DNA from: Rheinheimera sp.
GTDB taxonomy: Bacteria > Pseudomonadota > Gammaproteobacteria > Enterobacterales > Alteromonadaceae
Length of the DNA stretch: 64,000 nt
Direction of reading: 5' to 3'
Assembly (NCBI GenBank): GCA_003482455.1
Contig: DMYW01000002.1
Coordinates: 1 to 64,000 of the forward strand
A program made the position numbers and the translations under genes. The notes under the pieces are model-generated. The model was not told the DNA's origin. It saw only the letters and a list, made by a program, of their open reading frames with translations, and did no database searches. Within the stretch, counting starts at the first letter, position 1. Each line of letters opens with the position of its first letter. Below are positions 8,877 to 17,106 of this stretch, one piece after another.

Positions 8877-9416
8877 TTAAGCTTTTTCGACTTGACCAAA
8901 TTCCAGTTCGACTGGAGTTGAACGGCCGAAAATAAGAACTGATACCTTGACACGGCTCTTTTCGTAGTCGACTTCTTCGACCACGCCGTTGAAGTCGGCA
9001 AATGGACCTTCGGTAACACGGACCACTTCGCCTGCTTCGAACAATGTTTTTGGTTTTGGCTTGTCAGCATTGTCTTGCAGACGATTCAGAATGGTATTGG
9101 CCTCTTTTTCAGTGATTGGTGCAGGACGATCTGACGTACCACCAATGAAACCTAATACGCGCGGCACACTTTTCACTAAGTGCCATGCTTCTTCGCACAT
9201 TTCCATCTGAACTAATACGTAACCTGGGAAGAATTTACGCTCTGATTTGCGCTTTTGACCACCGCGCATTTCAACCACTTCTTCTGTTGGTACTAATACT
9301 TCGCCGAACTTCTCTTCCATGCTATGGATCTTGATGTGTTCGCGCAGCGACGTAGCAACACGTTGCTCAAACCCGGCGAATGCCTGCACGACATACCAAC
9401 GCATTTTTCCTGACAT
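8877..9416 (-). CDS. nusG: Transcription termination/antitermination factor NusG
   Basis: NusG binds RNA polymerase, suppresses pausing and links it to Rho or to the ribosome. It is 179 aa, matching the family. The NGN domain (about residues 5-115, with RWYVVQAF and FFPGYVLV) and the C-terminal KOW domain (about 125-179, with GPFADFNGVVEEVD) are complete. It starts 3 bases after secE, the classic pair, and ends at a strong terminator. Confidence 0.98.
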   Translation of the reverse strand: MSGKMRWYVVQAFAGFEQRVATSLREHIKIHSMEEKFGEVLVPTEEVVEMRGGQKRKSERKFFPGYVLVQMEMCEEAWHLVKSVPRVLGFIGGTSDRPAPITEKEANTILNRLQDNADKPKPKTLFEAGEVVRVTEGPFADFNGVVEEVDYEKSRVKVSVLIFGRSTPVELEFGQVEKA

Positions 9417-9419
9417 GGT

Positions 9420-9794
9420 TTAGACCCCTAATCCGGTTAAGAACGAAACGATTTTCAACAAAGCTGCATCTAGAATCCACAACAACACACCCATGATCAG
9501 CGTCACGATGCCGATCACCAAGGTAGTTACGTTAGTTTCTTGACGTGTTGGCCATACAACTTTGCGAACTTCTAATTTGGCTTCCTTCGCAAACACCAAA
9601 AACAAACGGCCTTTTGCTGTTTGAGCTGCAATAAAACCAGCTAGTGAAATTGCTACGACTAGCGCACCAGCGCGCGGCAACGCTGATAATTCAAAAGCGT
9701 AATTCACACCAATCAACGCACCGAGAATGGCAATTACAACCAACCATTTCACCAAATCCAAGCCACTTTTTGGCGTTTCTGTTACTGCATTCAT
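9420..9794 (-). CDS. secE: Preprotein translocase subunit SecE
   Basis: SecE stabilises SecY in the inner-membrane translocon. The chosen ATG at 9794 follows GAG at about 7 bases and gives 124 aa; a GTG at 9806 would add four residues. Three hydrophobic segments are visible, as in the long enterobacterial form, and the conserved cytoplasmic stretch with EVRKVVWPTRQE lies before the last one. It sits between tRNA-Trp and nusG. Confidence 0.96.
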   Translation of the reverse strand: MNAVTETPKSGLDLVKWLVVIAILGALIGVNYAFELSALPRAGALVVAISLAGFIAAQTAKGRLFLVFAKEAKLEVRKVVWPTRQETNVTTLVIGIVTLIMGVLLWILDAALLKIVSFLTGLGV

Positions 9795-9869
9795 GCTTAA
9801 ACTCACTCTACATGCCGTTAATTAAAGGCTGTTTATGGACCCGGACCCTGCTTGGTCCGTTGTCAGAAT

Positions 9870-9946
9870 TGGCAGGGGCAGAGGGATTCGAACCCCCAAC
9901 CATCGGTTTTGGAGACCGCTGTTCTACCAATTGGAACTATGCCCCT
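9870..9946 (-). tRNA. tRNA-Trp (anticodon CCA)
   Basis: The minus strand gives a full cloverleaf: acceptor AGGGGCA/TGCCCCT, D stem GTTC/GAAC, anticodon stem GCGGT/ACCGA with loop CTCCAAA, and T arm GGGGG-TTCGAAT-CCCTC. Anticodon CCA reads tryptophan codons. Discriminator G and the terminal CCA are encoded. It lies directly upstream of secE; no tufB precedes it. Confidence 0.97.
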
Positions 9947-9983
9947 GGGGTTTTAGCGCGGTGAGCACTAAAAATAGCCGCTC

Positions 9984-10011
9984 ATTATACTGGCTCGGCG
10001 TGCTAAAACAA
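9984..10011 (-). promoter_or_regulatory. Promoter of tRNA-Trp-secE-nusG
   Basis: On the minus strand TTGTTT (10006-10011) lies 16 bases from a perfect TATAAT (9984-9989), about 40 bases before the tRNA. The bases just after the -10 are GC-rich (GAGCGGC), as in promoters under stringent control. Confidence 0.7.
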
Positions 10012-10150
10012 GCTCTGCGACGATCCGGATCTGATCTTTTACCAAGCAACTGGGCTGGTGTCGCACCTCTTGAGCCAGAAGTCGTATTGAATTTGTTGGT
10101 TAGCACTGTAATCTAAAGCCAGTTGATTTCGTTGATAAATAGGAAAAATC

Positions 10151-11338
10151 ATGCAAACGGTGATAGGAACGCCTGGCAGCACGACTGCGACGAAGGTGTT
10201 ACTACTGGGTTCTGGTGAACTCGGTAAAGAGGTCTGTCTCGAGTTAAAGCGATACGGCTGTGAAGTGATAGCCGTCGATCGCTATCCTAATGCTCCTGCA
10301 ATGCAAGTTGCTGATCGGCATTATGTAATTTCTATGCTCAATGACGCTGCACTGCGCCAACTAGTGATTAAAGAGAAACCTACTTATATAGTCCCAGAAA
10401 TTGAAGCTATCGCGACGGCAACCTTGGTCGAGCTTGAAAAAGAAGGATTCACCGTCATTCCGACAGCGCGGGCTGCACAACTAACAATGAATCGTGAAGG
10501 CATTCGTCGATTGGCAGCCGAAGACTTGGCACTACCGACATCTCGTTACCAGTTTGCCGATGACCACGCGTCATACGTCGCTGCGGTTGCCGCAATTGGT
10601 TATCCTTGCGTGGTTAAGCCCATTATGTCCTCTAGTGGCAAGGGGCAATCAGTTCTAAAATCAGAAAATGATTTAGAACCTGCATGGCAATACGCGCAAG
10701 AAGGCGGCCGCGCTGGTAAAGGTCGTGTAATTGTCGAAGGATTCGTCGATTTTGACTACGAAATCACCTTGTTAACAGTAAGAACAGGCCAAGATACTTT
10801 GTTTTGCCAACCGATCGGACATCGGCAAGAACGAGGTGATTATCGCGAGTCGTGGCAACCACAAACCATGTCAGAATTGGCGCTTCAACGAGCTCAAGCG
10901 TATGCAAAAAAAATCACCGATGCGCTTGGTGGACGCGGTTTATTTGGCGTAGAGCTGTTTGTCAAAGGCGATGATGTCTGGTTTAGCGAAGTGTCACCGC
11001 GCCCCCACGATACGGGGATGGTGACACTAATATCGCAACAGTTGTCAGAATTTGCGTTGCACGCGCGTGCTATTCTGGGGTTGCCGATACCCCAAATTAA
11101 ACAATATGGACCCGCAGCCTCTGCCGTGTTGTTAGTGCAAGGCCACTCTCAGAGCATCGCATATGGCAACCTGACACAAGCCTTGTTACAACCAGACACT
11201 GAAATTCGCTTGTTTGGCAAACCGGAAGTACAAGGTGAACGTCGCCTTGGTGTGGCGTTGGCATTGGCCGATTCAACTGACGCCGCTGTTGCGAAAGCCA
11301 AAGACGTGATTGCACAAATCAAGGTACATTTAGACTAA
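10151..11338 (+). CDS. purT: Formate-dependent phosphoribosylglycinamide formyltransferase
   Basis: PurT makes formyl-GAR from GAR, formate and ATP, the folate-independent third step of purine synthesis. It is 395 aa; E. coli PurT is 392. The N-terminal domain starts with the nucleotide-binding LLLGSGELGKE (residues 18-28). The ATP-grasp core follows with KPIMSSSGKGQS around residue 157 and the metal-binding ELFV and EVSPRPHDTG stretches near 270-290. It is divergent from the tRNA-Trp operon. No clear PurR box was seen upstream. Confidence 0.97.
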   Translation: MQTVIGTPGSTTATKVLLLGSGELGKEVCLELKRYGCEVIAVDRYPNAPAMQVADRHYVISMLNDAALRQLVIKEKPTYIVPEIEAIATATLVELEKEGFTVIPTARAAQLTMNREGIRRLAAEDLALPTSRYQFADDHASYVAAVAAIGYPCVVKPIMSSSGKGQSVLKSENDLEPAWQYAQEGGRAGKGRVIVEGFVDFDYEITLLTVRTGQDTLFCQPIGHRQERGDYRESWQPQTMSELALQRAQAYAKKITDALGGRGLFGVELFVKGDDVWFSEVSPRPHDTGMVTLISQQLSEFALHARAILGLPIPQIKQYGPAASAVLLVQGHSQSIAYGNLTQALLQPDTEIRLFGKPEVQGERRLGVALALADSTDAAVAKAKDVIAQIKVHLD

Positions 11339-11353
11339 CTATTAGCGCTGGCT

Positions 11354-11405
11354 GAACTATAAGTTCTAGCCTACACTGGAAAATGGCTGTAATTTCGACA
11401 GCCAT
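11354..11405. promoter_or_regulatory. Two palindromes upstream of the ParA gene
   Basis: GAACTATAAGTTC (11354-11366) and ATGGCTGT/ACAGCCAT (11383-11390 and 11398-11405) are perfect inverted repeats in the 129-base gap between purT and parA. No T-run follows, so they are poor terminators. They could be operators for the ribbon-helix-helix protein encoded downstream; this is inference. Confidence 0.4.
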
Positions 11406-11467
11406 CAACCTGCAGTTCTGCAACAGCAGTGCTGAATTGTTTTGGTCGCGATTAAGAGGGACTCTCC

Positions 11468-12166
11468 ATGATTCTGTTAGTTGGTGGTGAAAAAGGCGGC
11501 AGTGGCAAAAGTTGTCTGGCGCAAAATATCGCCGTGTACTTTTCCAGCCTGAAGAACGCCAATGTGATACTGGTCGATTGTGACCCGCAACGTACAACGT
11601 CGGATTGGGTGCAAGAACGCCATCTGTCACCCAATGTGCAATGGATTAACTGCGTGCAGATGTACGGTAAAATCCGTTATGAATTAAAAAGTTTAGAACA
11701 CCACTACGACTACGTGATCGTCGACTGTGGTGGCCAAGACAGTGTCGCATTGCGCTCTGCCATGTCCGTCGCGTCTCATGTGTTGCTGCCACTTCGCCCA
11801 AAACGTCGCGATTTAAAAACGCTGGAACATTTAGAAGATCTAGTCAGCAACTGTAACGTGGTGAATCCAGACATGATCGTGGCGTGTGTCTTGACTCAGT
11901 GTCCGTCGCTACCAAACCAATCGAACCGAATTCTCGAAGCTAAAGATGTCGTACGCTCATTTAATTTGCGCGTTTTAAATTCTGTGACTTTCAGTCGCAA
12001 CATTTATGACGACAGTGAAGAAAAAGGCATGTCTGTGATGGATACCGAACCCGATGGTAAAGCGGCGACGGAAATCAAAGACATCATTACTGAGTTGTTA
12101 GCTATGAAGGCGATCCAAGAAGATGGCATTGACCGATCTGAAAAAAAATTCAACACGATCGACTAA
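11468..12166 (+). CDS. ParA-family ATPase (orphan chromosomal)
   Basis: ParA/MinD-type P-loop ATPase, 232 aa, lacking the N-terminal helix-turn-helix of long plasmid ParA proteins. The deviant Walker A KGGSGKS is at residues 9-15, with the signature lysine. A LVDCDPQ segment follows near residue 37 and Walker B VIVDCGG near residue 80. Such ATPases position DNA or protein cargo on the nucleoid. ATG at 11468 has AGAGGG 7 bases upstream. No ParB or replication gene is near; the only partner is the overlapping RHH gene. The cargo cannot be told from sequence. Confidence 0.85.
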   Translation: MILLVGGEKGGSGKSCLAQNIAVYFSSLKNANVILVDCDPQRTTSDWVQERHLSPNVQWINCVQMYGKIRYELKSLEHHYDYVIVDCGGQDSVALRSAMSVASHVLLPLRPKRRDLKTLEHLEDLVSNCNVVNPDMIVACVLTQCPSLPNQSNRILEAKDVVRSFNLRVLNSVTFSRNIYDDSEEKGMSVMDTEPDGKAATEIKDIITELLAMKAIQEDGIDRSEKKFNTID

Positions 12167-12473
12167 TCGAACACTCAGTGTTGATGAATTCATAGCGGAT
12201 GCCGAACATTATGCGATGGGGGCTCCGACTATGGTGCCGACTATTACCAAAATAGTCCCAGAGTCCTCGCCGACAGCCGCGGCACAACTCAATGCGGGTC
12301 CGATGCGGCATGCAACCTTCACACTGAGCCACGAAGCAATAGAACTGCTAAATCAACTGAGTCAGGAAACTGGCATGTCAAAATCGAAGTTAATTCGACA
12401 GTTAATTTTTAGTTTTAACGAAAATGCCGATAGTCCAGCGACACCGGCTGTTGTCATTAAGAAAGTTGAATAA
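12123..12473 (+). CDS. Putative ribbon-helix-helix partner of the ParA-like ATPase
   Basis: 116-aa protein whose C-terminal half (about residues 59-97) reads as an RHH fold: a short strand with TFTL, a helix with EAIELLNQLSQET, the turn residues GMSKS, then helix KLIRQLIFSF. The N-terminal half is low in hydrophobics and likely disordered. The start lies inside parA and the genes overlap by 44 bases, so translation is probably coupled. Small RHH proteins serve as ParB-like DNA adaptors and autorepressors in ParA systems. The family is not recognised by name; RHH assignment is moderate. Confidence 0.65.
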   Translation: MALTDLKKNSTRSTNRTLSVDEFIADAEHYAMGAPTMVPTITKIVPESSPTAAAQLNAGPMRHATFTLSHEAIELLNQLSQETGMSKSKLIRQLIFSFNENADSPATPAVVIKKVE

Positions 12474-12491
12474 AAACAAAACCACGGCAAT

Positions 12492-12520
12492 AAAAAACGG
12501 CGGAAATTCCGCCGTTTTTT
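12492..12520. terminator. Bidirectional intrinsic terminator
   Basis: CGGCGG and CCGCCG form a stem around AAATT, flanked by A6 on the left and T6 on the right. It serves both the parA-RHH operon on the plus strand and the converging small gene on the minus strand. Confidence 0.9.
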
Positions 12521-12539
12521 GTTATCTAAGCCATCTTAC

Positions 12540-12902
12540 TTAGAAGTTTAAAGCAATACGTTGACGCGAGATCGTCATACAGACTTTTTTAATGCCGTCG
12601 CCATAAAAAAGTGGGTTAAATTGCTGGTCAAGGCAATACGTTTTGTAGAAGTCGCGCAGCGTTTCCATATCTGCAGTAATACGTTCAAGCTCCTGCTGCT
12701 GTCCCGTACCCATATCGCGAGACAGCGACATTAGATCACGTTTGACTTGACGTAGGCTTTGACTACCCGTTGATTTAGTGGCGTTTTGAGCTTCAGAAGA
12801 CAGCTGATCAAACAACGCTTCTTTGTACGGCAATATTTTGGGATGGTCAGAAAATGTCGCAATCATCAAAATAATCACGATAAACCACAGTGCTTTTTTC
12901 AT
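12540..12902 (-). CDS. Uncharacterised membrane-anchored small protein
   Basis: 120 aa, not recognised. A single N-terminal hydrophobic segment (residues 4-17, ALWFIVIILMIATF) with two Lys before it makes it a signal-anchored protein with the bulk in the periplasm. The middle (about 35-85) is polar and helix-prone. Two cysteines (CLDQQ and KKVCM) near the C-terminus could form a disulfide. It converges on the parA-RHH operon and is divergent from ccoG. No function can be assigned. Confidence 0.6.
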   Translation of the reverse strand: MKKALWFIVIILMIATFSDHPKILPYKEALFDQLSSEAQNATKSTGSQSLRQVKRDLMSLSRDMGTGQQQELERITADMETLRDFYKTYCLDQQFNPLFYGDGIKKVCMTISRQRIALNF

Positions 12903-13193
12903 AAATACCTACCTCCACCACCACAGACTCCGGTGTACATGTGCATCAATGTACCTTGACTTCGATTCGCCGTCTACGCATTGCCGTGGCAATACACAAA
13001 GGCACCGTTGCTTGCGACCCCATGTATTAGATCTTTCTTATATTCAAGTGTCATCCCACTCAATTCATTTGAAGCAGGTCAAGCTTCTGGCAGTTTTTGC
13101 TCGCTTGCAATCGCCGATTATCTGATGATTGCTGCTATACTGGCGATTCTGCGCGACTGTAACTCCTTACAGCACAATAAAAAGAGGTATCCC

Positions 13194-14612
13194 GTGGCTA
13201 ATCATGATGAACGCATCCCCGTCAAAGTGGACATGCATTATCCGAATCCCGATGAGTTAGCAACAATCGCCGAAAAGGGCACTATTTATGTGCGGGCGAT
13301 GAAAGGGCTCCATCAGCGACTGCGACGTAACATGGGCTTCATTTTTATGGCAATGTTTATGCTGATCCCATTCATCCAGTATGAAGGCCACCAGGCTGTG
13401 TTACTGGATATCGGCTCGCAGAAATTCAATATCTTCGGTTGGACCTTATGGCCGCAAGATTTCACAATCATCATGTGGATCTTTATCATCGGCGCTTATG
13501 CGTTGTTCTTTGTTACTACTTTTTACGGCCGGGTCTGGTGCGGTTACATGTGTCCGCAAACCATTTGGACTTTTATCTTTATTTGGTTTGAAGAAAAAAT
13601 CCAAGGCAACCGCAACCAACGCATCAAACTCGACCAATCGCCTTGGACAAAAGACAAAATTGTCAAAAAGGGCTTAACTCATCTTGCTTGGCTCGCGTTC
13701 TCGTTATGGACGGCATTAGTGTTTGTTGGTTATTTCACGCCGATGCTCGATTTGTTGCGTGATGTGTTTACCTTCAGCGCTACTTTTTGGTCCTATGTAT
13801 TTATCCTGATTTTTATGTTCTGTACCTACGGCAACGCCGGCTGGATGCGCGACATCATGTGTACACATATCTGCCCGTACGCTCGCTTCCAATCAGCCAT
13901 GTTTGATAAAGACACCTTTACCGTCACGTACGACGCCAAACGCGGTGAAAGTCGTGGTCCGCGTTCACGCAAAGATACTGAATATAAAGAAAAAGGCTTA
14001 GGCGACTGCATCGACTGTAATCTGTGCGTCCAAGTGTGTCCAACAGGGATAGATATTCGCAATGGCTTGCAATATGAATGCATCAACTGCGGTGCATGTA
14101 TTGATGCCTGTGACGACACAATGGAAAAAATGGGCTATGCCAAAGGCCTTATTTCCTACACGTCAGAACATAGCCTCGCCGGAAAACAAACCAAAGTCTT
14201 ACGACCCAAGCTTGTTGGCTATTTCATGGTCATGGTCATAGTCACAGGTGCTTTTGTGGTGAATCTATACCACCGCAAACCGGTAGAATTAGATATCGTG
14301 CGTGATCGAGGCGCTTTGTCACGTGAAAACGATCAAGGGTTGGTTGAAAACACCTACACGCTGAAAATCATCAATAAATCGCAAAAACCACAAACTTTTG
14401 AATTAAAAGTGTCGGGACTGGACAACCTGCAGTGGATCGGTGATCAAAGTGTGACAATCCCTGCTGGGGAAACCGCTAACGTACCGATTAGCTTAGCGAT
14501 AGACCCGGTAGAGTTAAGCAAACCGAGTACCGAAATTGAATTCACTATCGTTAACAAAGATGATGCTGATATCACCCTAGAACAAAACAGCAAATTCTTC
14601 GGCAGCCGTTAA
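13194..14612 (+). CDS. ccoG: Cytochrome cbb3 oxidase accessory protein CcoG (FixG/RdxA)
   Basis: Polyferredoxin membrane protein needed for cbb3 oxidase maturation; the family reduces copper for CuB insertion. GTG at 13194 after AAAGAGG gives 472 aa, the family length; an open frame to 12981 is not needed. Several membrane segments are followed by two ferredoxin-type clusters (CIDCNLCVQVCP and CINCGACIDAC) around residues 270-305. One more membrane segment and a C-terminal Ig-like domain complete it. No ccoNOPQ genes are in the window. A strong terminator follows. Confidence 0.93.
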   Translation: MANHDERIPVKVDMHYPNPDELATIAEKGTIYVRAMKGLHQRLRRNMGFIFMAMFMLIPFIQYEGHQAVLLDIGSQKFNIFGWTLWPQDFTIIMWIFIIGAYALFFVTTFYGRVWCGYMCPQTIWTFIFIWFEEKIQGNRNQRIKLDQSPWTKDKIVKKGLTHLAWLAFSLWTALVFVGYFTPMLDLLRDVFTFSATFWSYVFILIFMFCTYGNAGWMRDIMCTHICPYARFQSAMFDKDTFTVTYDAKRGESRGPRSRKDTEYKEKGLGDCIDCNLCVQVCPTGIDIRNGLQYECINCGACIDACDDTMEKMGYAKGLISYTSEHSLAGKQTKVLRPKLVGYFMVMVIVTGAFVVNLYHRKPVELDIVRDRGALSRENDQGLVENTYTLKIINKSQKPQTFELKVSGLDNLQWIGDQSVTIPAGETANVPISLAIDPVELSKPSTEIEFTIVNKDDADITLEQNSKFFGSR

Positions 14613-14629
14613 CATTTGCCACTCAGCTT

Positions 14630-14658
14630 AAAAACGCCCGGCTCGCCGGGCGTTTTTT
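14630..14658. terminator. Intrinsic terminator between ccoG and srkA
   Basis: CGCCCGGC and GCCGGGCG (14635-14642 and 14645-14652) form an 8-bp GC stem, followed by six T. A run of A on the other side makes it usable in both directions. The srkA start lies only 17 bases beyond. Confidence 0.9.
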
Positions 14659-14674
14659 ATATCGGAGCTTCGAC

Positions 14675-15655
14675 ATGTCGCACGCATTTAACTTTGCAGA
14701 TTTGACGCCAGATCTGCAACTGGACGCACTGCAAAGTATTGGTTTTTATGCTGATTCTGGTTTGCTGGCGCTTAATAGCTATGAAAACCGGGTGTACCAG
14801 TTCCGCGCGGATGACGGCAAACGATACGTGGCTAAATTCTATCGTCCCGAGCGCTGGAGCGATGCGCAAATACTTGAAGAACATCAATTTGCGCTCGATC
14901 TAGTGACCGCAGAGGTGCCGGTGGTTGCACCGATAGCTCGAGATGGCGTGACTTTGCATCATTTTAGCGGTTACCGCTTTGCGCTTTTCCCGAGTTGTGG
15001 TGGACGACCTTTTGAAATGGATAACTTAGATCAGTTCGAGCAACTAGGTCGTTATCTTGGAATGTTGCACCAAGTCGGCTCGCAACGTCCATTTCAGGCA
15101 CGGCCACAGATCGATTTACGCCAAGATATTGCACGTGCTAGTCAACAGCTACTGCAATCTCGTTGGTTACCGGCACATCTAGCACAGCCATTGCAACAGG
15201 TGTTGAAAGCAGCTCAAAGCCAAGTGCCTGCCATGTCAGGCAGCTCCATCCGTTGCCACGGCGATTGTCACGCAGGCAATTTATTGTGCAACGAACGTTT
15301 GACGCTGCTTGACCTTGACGATGCACTCCAAGGGCCTCCAATCACCGATTTCTATTTATTGTTGTCCGGTGACCGCCATGATCAATTGGTTCAACTTGAT
15401 GTTTTGCTTGAACAATACGAGAACTTTTTCCATCTGCCTCAGTCTCAATTGGCGTGGCTAGAAGCACTAAAATTACGCCGCATGATCACGTACATGGCAT
15501 GGCTTGATCTACGCTGGGGTGACGCCGCCTTTCAGCAAGCGTTCCCTTGGTTTAGCCAAGCCAGTTATTGGCAGCAACAGGTGTCGGAGTTAGAGCAACA
15601 AGTGAAGCGCCTAGACTTGCCCGCATTGTCGCTTGGTTTAAGTGATTCATGGTAG
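14675..15655 (+). CDS. srkA: Stress response kinase A (YihE/RdoA)
   Basis: Ser/Thr protein kinase with the aminoglycoside-phosphotransferase fold; in E. coli it counteracts MazEF-linked death and Cpx/ROS stress. It is 326 aa (E. coli 328). The catalytic loop CHGDCHAGN is near residues 193-201, and the metal-binding DLDD follows about 15 residues later. ATG at 14675 follows a GGAG-type site. The srkA-dsbA order is the same as in E. coli, where both are linked to envelope disulfide stress. Confidence 0.93.
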   Translation: MSHAFNFADLTPDLQLDALQSIGFYADSGLLALNSYENRVYQFRADDGKRYVAKFYRPERWSDAQILEEHQFALDLVTAEVPVVAPIARDGVTLHHFSGYRFALFPSCGGRPFEMDNLDQFEQLGRYLGMLHQVGSQRPFQARPQIDLRQDIARASQQLLQSRWLPAHLAQPLQQVLKAAQSQVPAMSGSSIRCHGDCHAGNLLCNERLTLLDLDDALQGPPITDFYLLLSGDRHDQLVQLDVLLEQYENFFHLPQSQLAWLEALKLRRMITYMAWLDLRWGDAAFQQAFPWFSQASYWQQQVSELEQQVKRLDLPALSLGLSDSW

Positions 15656-15738
15656 GCTCTGTACAGTGAAATCAGCGCTGGTGTAAGCTGTGCCGCAGTT
15701 TCTGTTCCCTCGAAGATAGATAAGGACACTCCACGATT

Positions 15739-16374
15739 ATGAAACGTATTTTTTCGTTGCTGTTGGCATTGATGTTAGCCCCTGCGGCATGGGCTGTTGG
15801 CGGCCCATATCAAGAAGGCGTGCAATATGAAGTCATTGGACAACAAGGCACGGCAAAACCTGAATTAAAAGAGTTCTTTTCATTTTATTGCCCTCACTGC
15901 AACGCCTTCGAACCAGTCCTGCATGAAATCGCTCAAAAGCTACCAGCTGGCACCGCTTTCAAAAAATACCATGTTGATTTCATGGGCCAAGCACCACAGC
16001 CTATCCAGCAAAACCTGTCAGAAGTCATGGTATTGGCAAAACTCAAAGGCAAAGACGAAAGCGTCAACAAAGCTTTGTTTAAACACATTCATACCGATAA
16101 AAAACGCTTCGGTTCGACTGAAGAAATTAAAGCTGTGGCTGTAGCTGCTGGATTGGATGCTGCAACTTTTGACAAAGATATCAAAAGCTTTGCTGTCCAA
16201 TCTCAGGTTCGCTTAATGCAAAAAGAACAAAAGACCCTGTCAGAAGCCAAGATCATGAACAGTGTCCCGACATTGATCGTCAACGGTCGCTACAAGCTGC
16301 ATGTCGACAAACTCGACGCTGCTGATATCAAAGGTGACTTGGCTGCATTGATTCAGTTTTTGCTGACGAAATAA
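15739..16374 (+). CDS. dsbA: Thiol:disulfide interchange protein DsbA
   Basis: Periplasmic oxidase that introduces disulfides into exported proteins. It is 211 aa with a signal peptide (about residues 1-19, ending AWA). The catalytic CPHC is at residues 51-54, inside a thioredoxin fold with a helical insertion, and the cis-proline loop (SVPTLIVNG) is near residue 175. It follows srkA by 83 bases and precedes a second dsbA gene by 10 bases, so the two are co-transcribed. Confidence 0.95.
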   Translation: MKRIFSLLLALMLAPAAWAVGGPYQEGVQYEVIGQQGTAKPELKEFFSFYCPHCNAFEPVLHEIAQKLPAGTAFKKYHVDFMGQAPQPIQQNLSEVMVLAKLKGKDESVNKALFKHIHTDKKRFGSTEEIKAVAVAAGLDAATFDKDIKSFAVQSQVRLMQKEQKTLSEAKIMNSVPTLIVNGRYKLHVDKLDAADIKGDLAALIQFLLTK

Positions 16375-16384
16375 GGACAATATC

Positions 16385-17083
16385 ATGTGGAAAGCATTCG
16401 CCACAGCGGCGCTGTTAACTCTGGCCAGTTGGTCTGCAAGCGCAGCCAATTTTGTAGCTGGCGTGCATTACGAAGTCATTGCCGACCAACCAACGGCAAC
16501 TCCGGAAATTCGCGAGTTCTTCTCTTTCTATTGTCCGCACTGCTATCACTTTGAGCCTGTGCTACAAAAAGCTTTAGGTGAAGTTGCAAGCGGCACCCCT
16601 ATGGTGAAAAACCACGTTGATTTTATGTCGTTTGCTCCAGCTTCAACCCAAGCAGCGATGACCCGTGCATACGTTGCAGCAGCTAAGCTAGGTAAAGGCC
16701 ATGAAGCAACAAACGCCTTGTTTAACGCAATCCACCAAGAGCGTAAACGCCCTGCCAATGCTGATGACGTGCGGGCCATTGTGCTCAGCACTGGGGTAGA
16801 TCCAAAGCAATTTGATGACACCTTGTTTTCAGAAGAGGTCAATAAAACAGTTGATGACATGTCGTTTCAACAAAGCTTTTGGTCAAATAAAGAGTTAAAA
16901 CCGTCGAACCCGATGCTATCTATGATGATGCAAAAACAATCACAAGAGCGCCAACCTGTGCTGGCTGGCGTCCCTATGTTGATTATTAACGGTAAATATC
17001 GAATTAACTTGGCGGCACTGGACAGCACAAAAATCGATCAAGAGTTACCCGAGATCATCAACTTTTTGTTGAAGAATCCTTAA
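16385..17083 (+). CDS. Second DsbA-type disulfide oxidoreductase
   Basis: Tandem paralogue of the preceding dsbA: 232 aa, signal peptide (about 1-20), CPHC at residues 50-53 in the same FFSFYCPHC context, cis-Pro loop GVPMLIING near the C-terminus. It has a longer helical insertion with a Met/Gln-rich stretch (about residues 170-200). The two copies have clearly diverged, so this is an old duplication and probably serves different substrates or partners. No dsbB is in the window. Its original terminator has been split by the element at 17118-17335. Confidence 0.9.
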   Translation: MWKAFATAALLTLASWSASAANFVAGVHYEVIADQPTATPEIREFFSFYCPHCYHFEPVLQKALGEVASGTPMVKNHVDFMSFAPASTQAAMTRAYVAAAKLGKGHEATNALFNAIHQERKRPANADDVRAIVLSTGVDPKQFDDTLFSEEVNKTVDDMSFQQSFWSNKELKPSNPMLSMMMQKQSQERQPVLAGVPMLIINGKYRINLAALDSTKIDQELPEIINFLLKNP

Positions 17084-17106
17084 TCGAATTTCCGTAGAAA
17101 AAAGCC

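Noticed and set aside
9835..10116. Open frame across the tRNA-Trp gene
   Set aside because: It runs through a complete tRNA and its promoter; not coding.
12981..13193. N-terminal extension of CcoG
   Set aside because: GTG 13194 has a ribosome site and gives the family length; the extension does not resemble CcoG.
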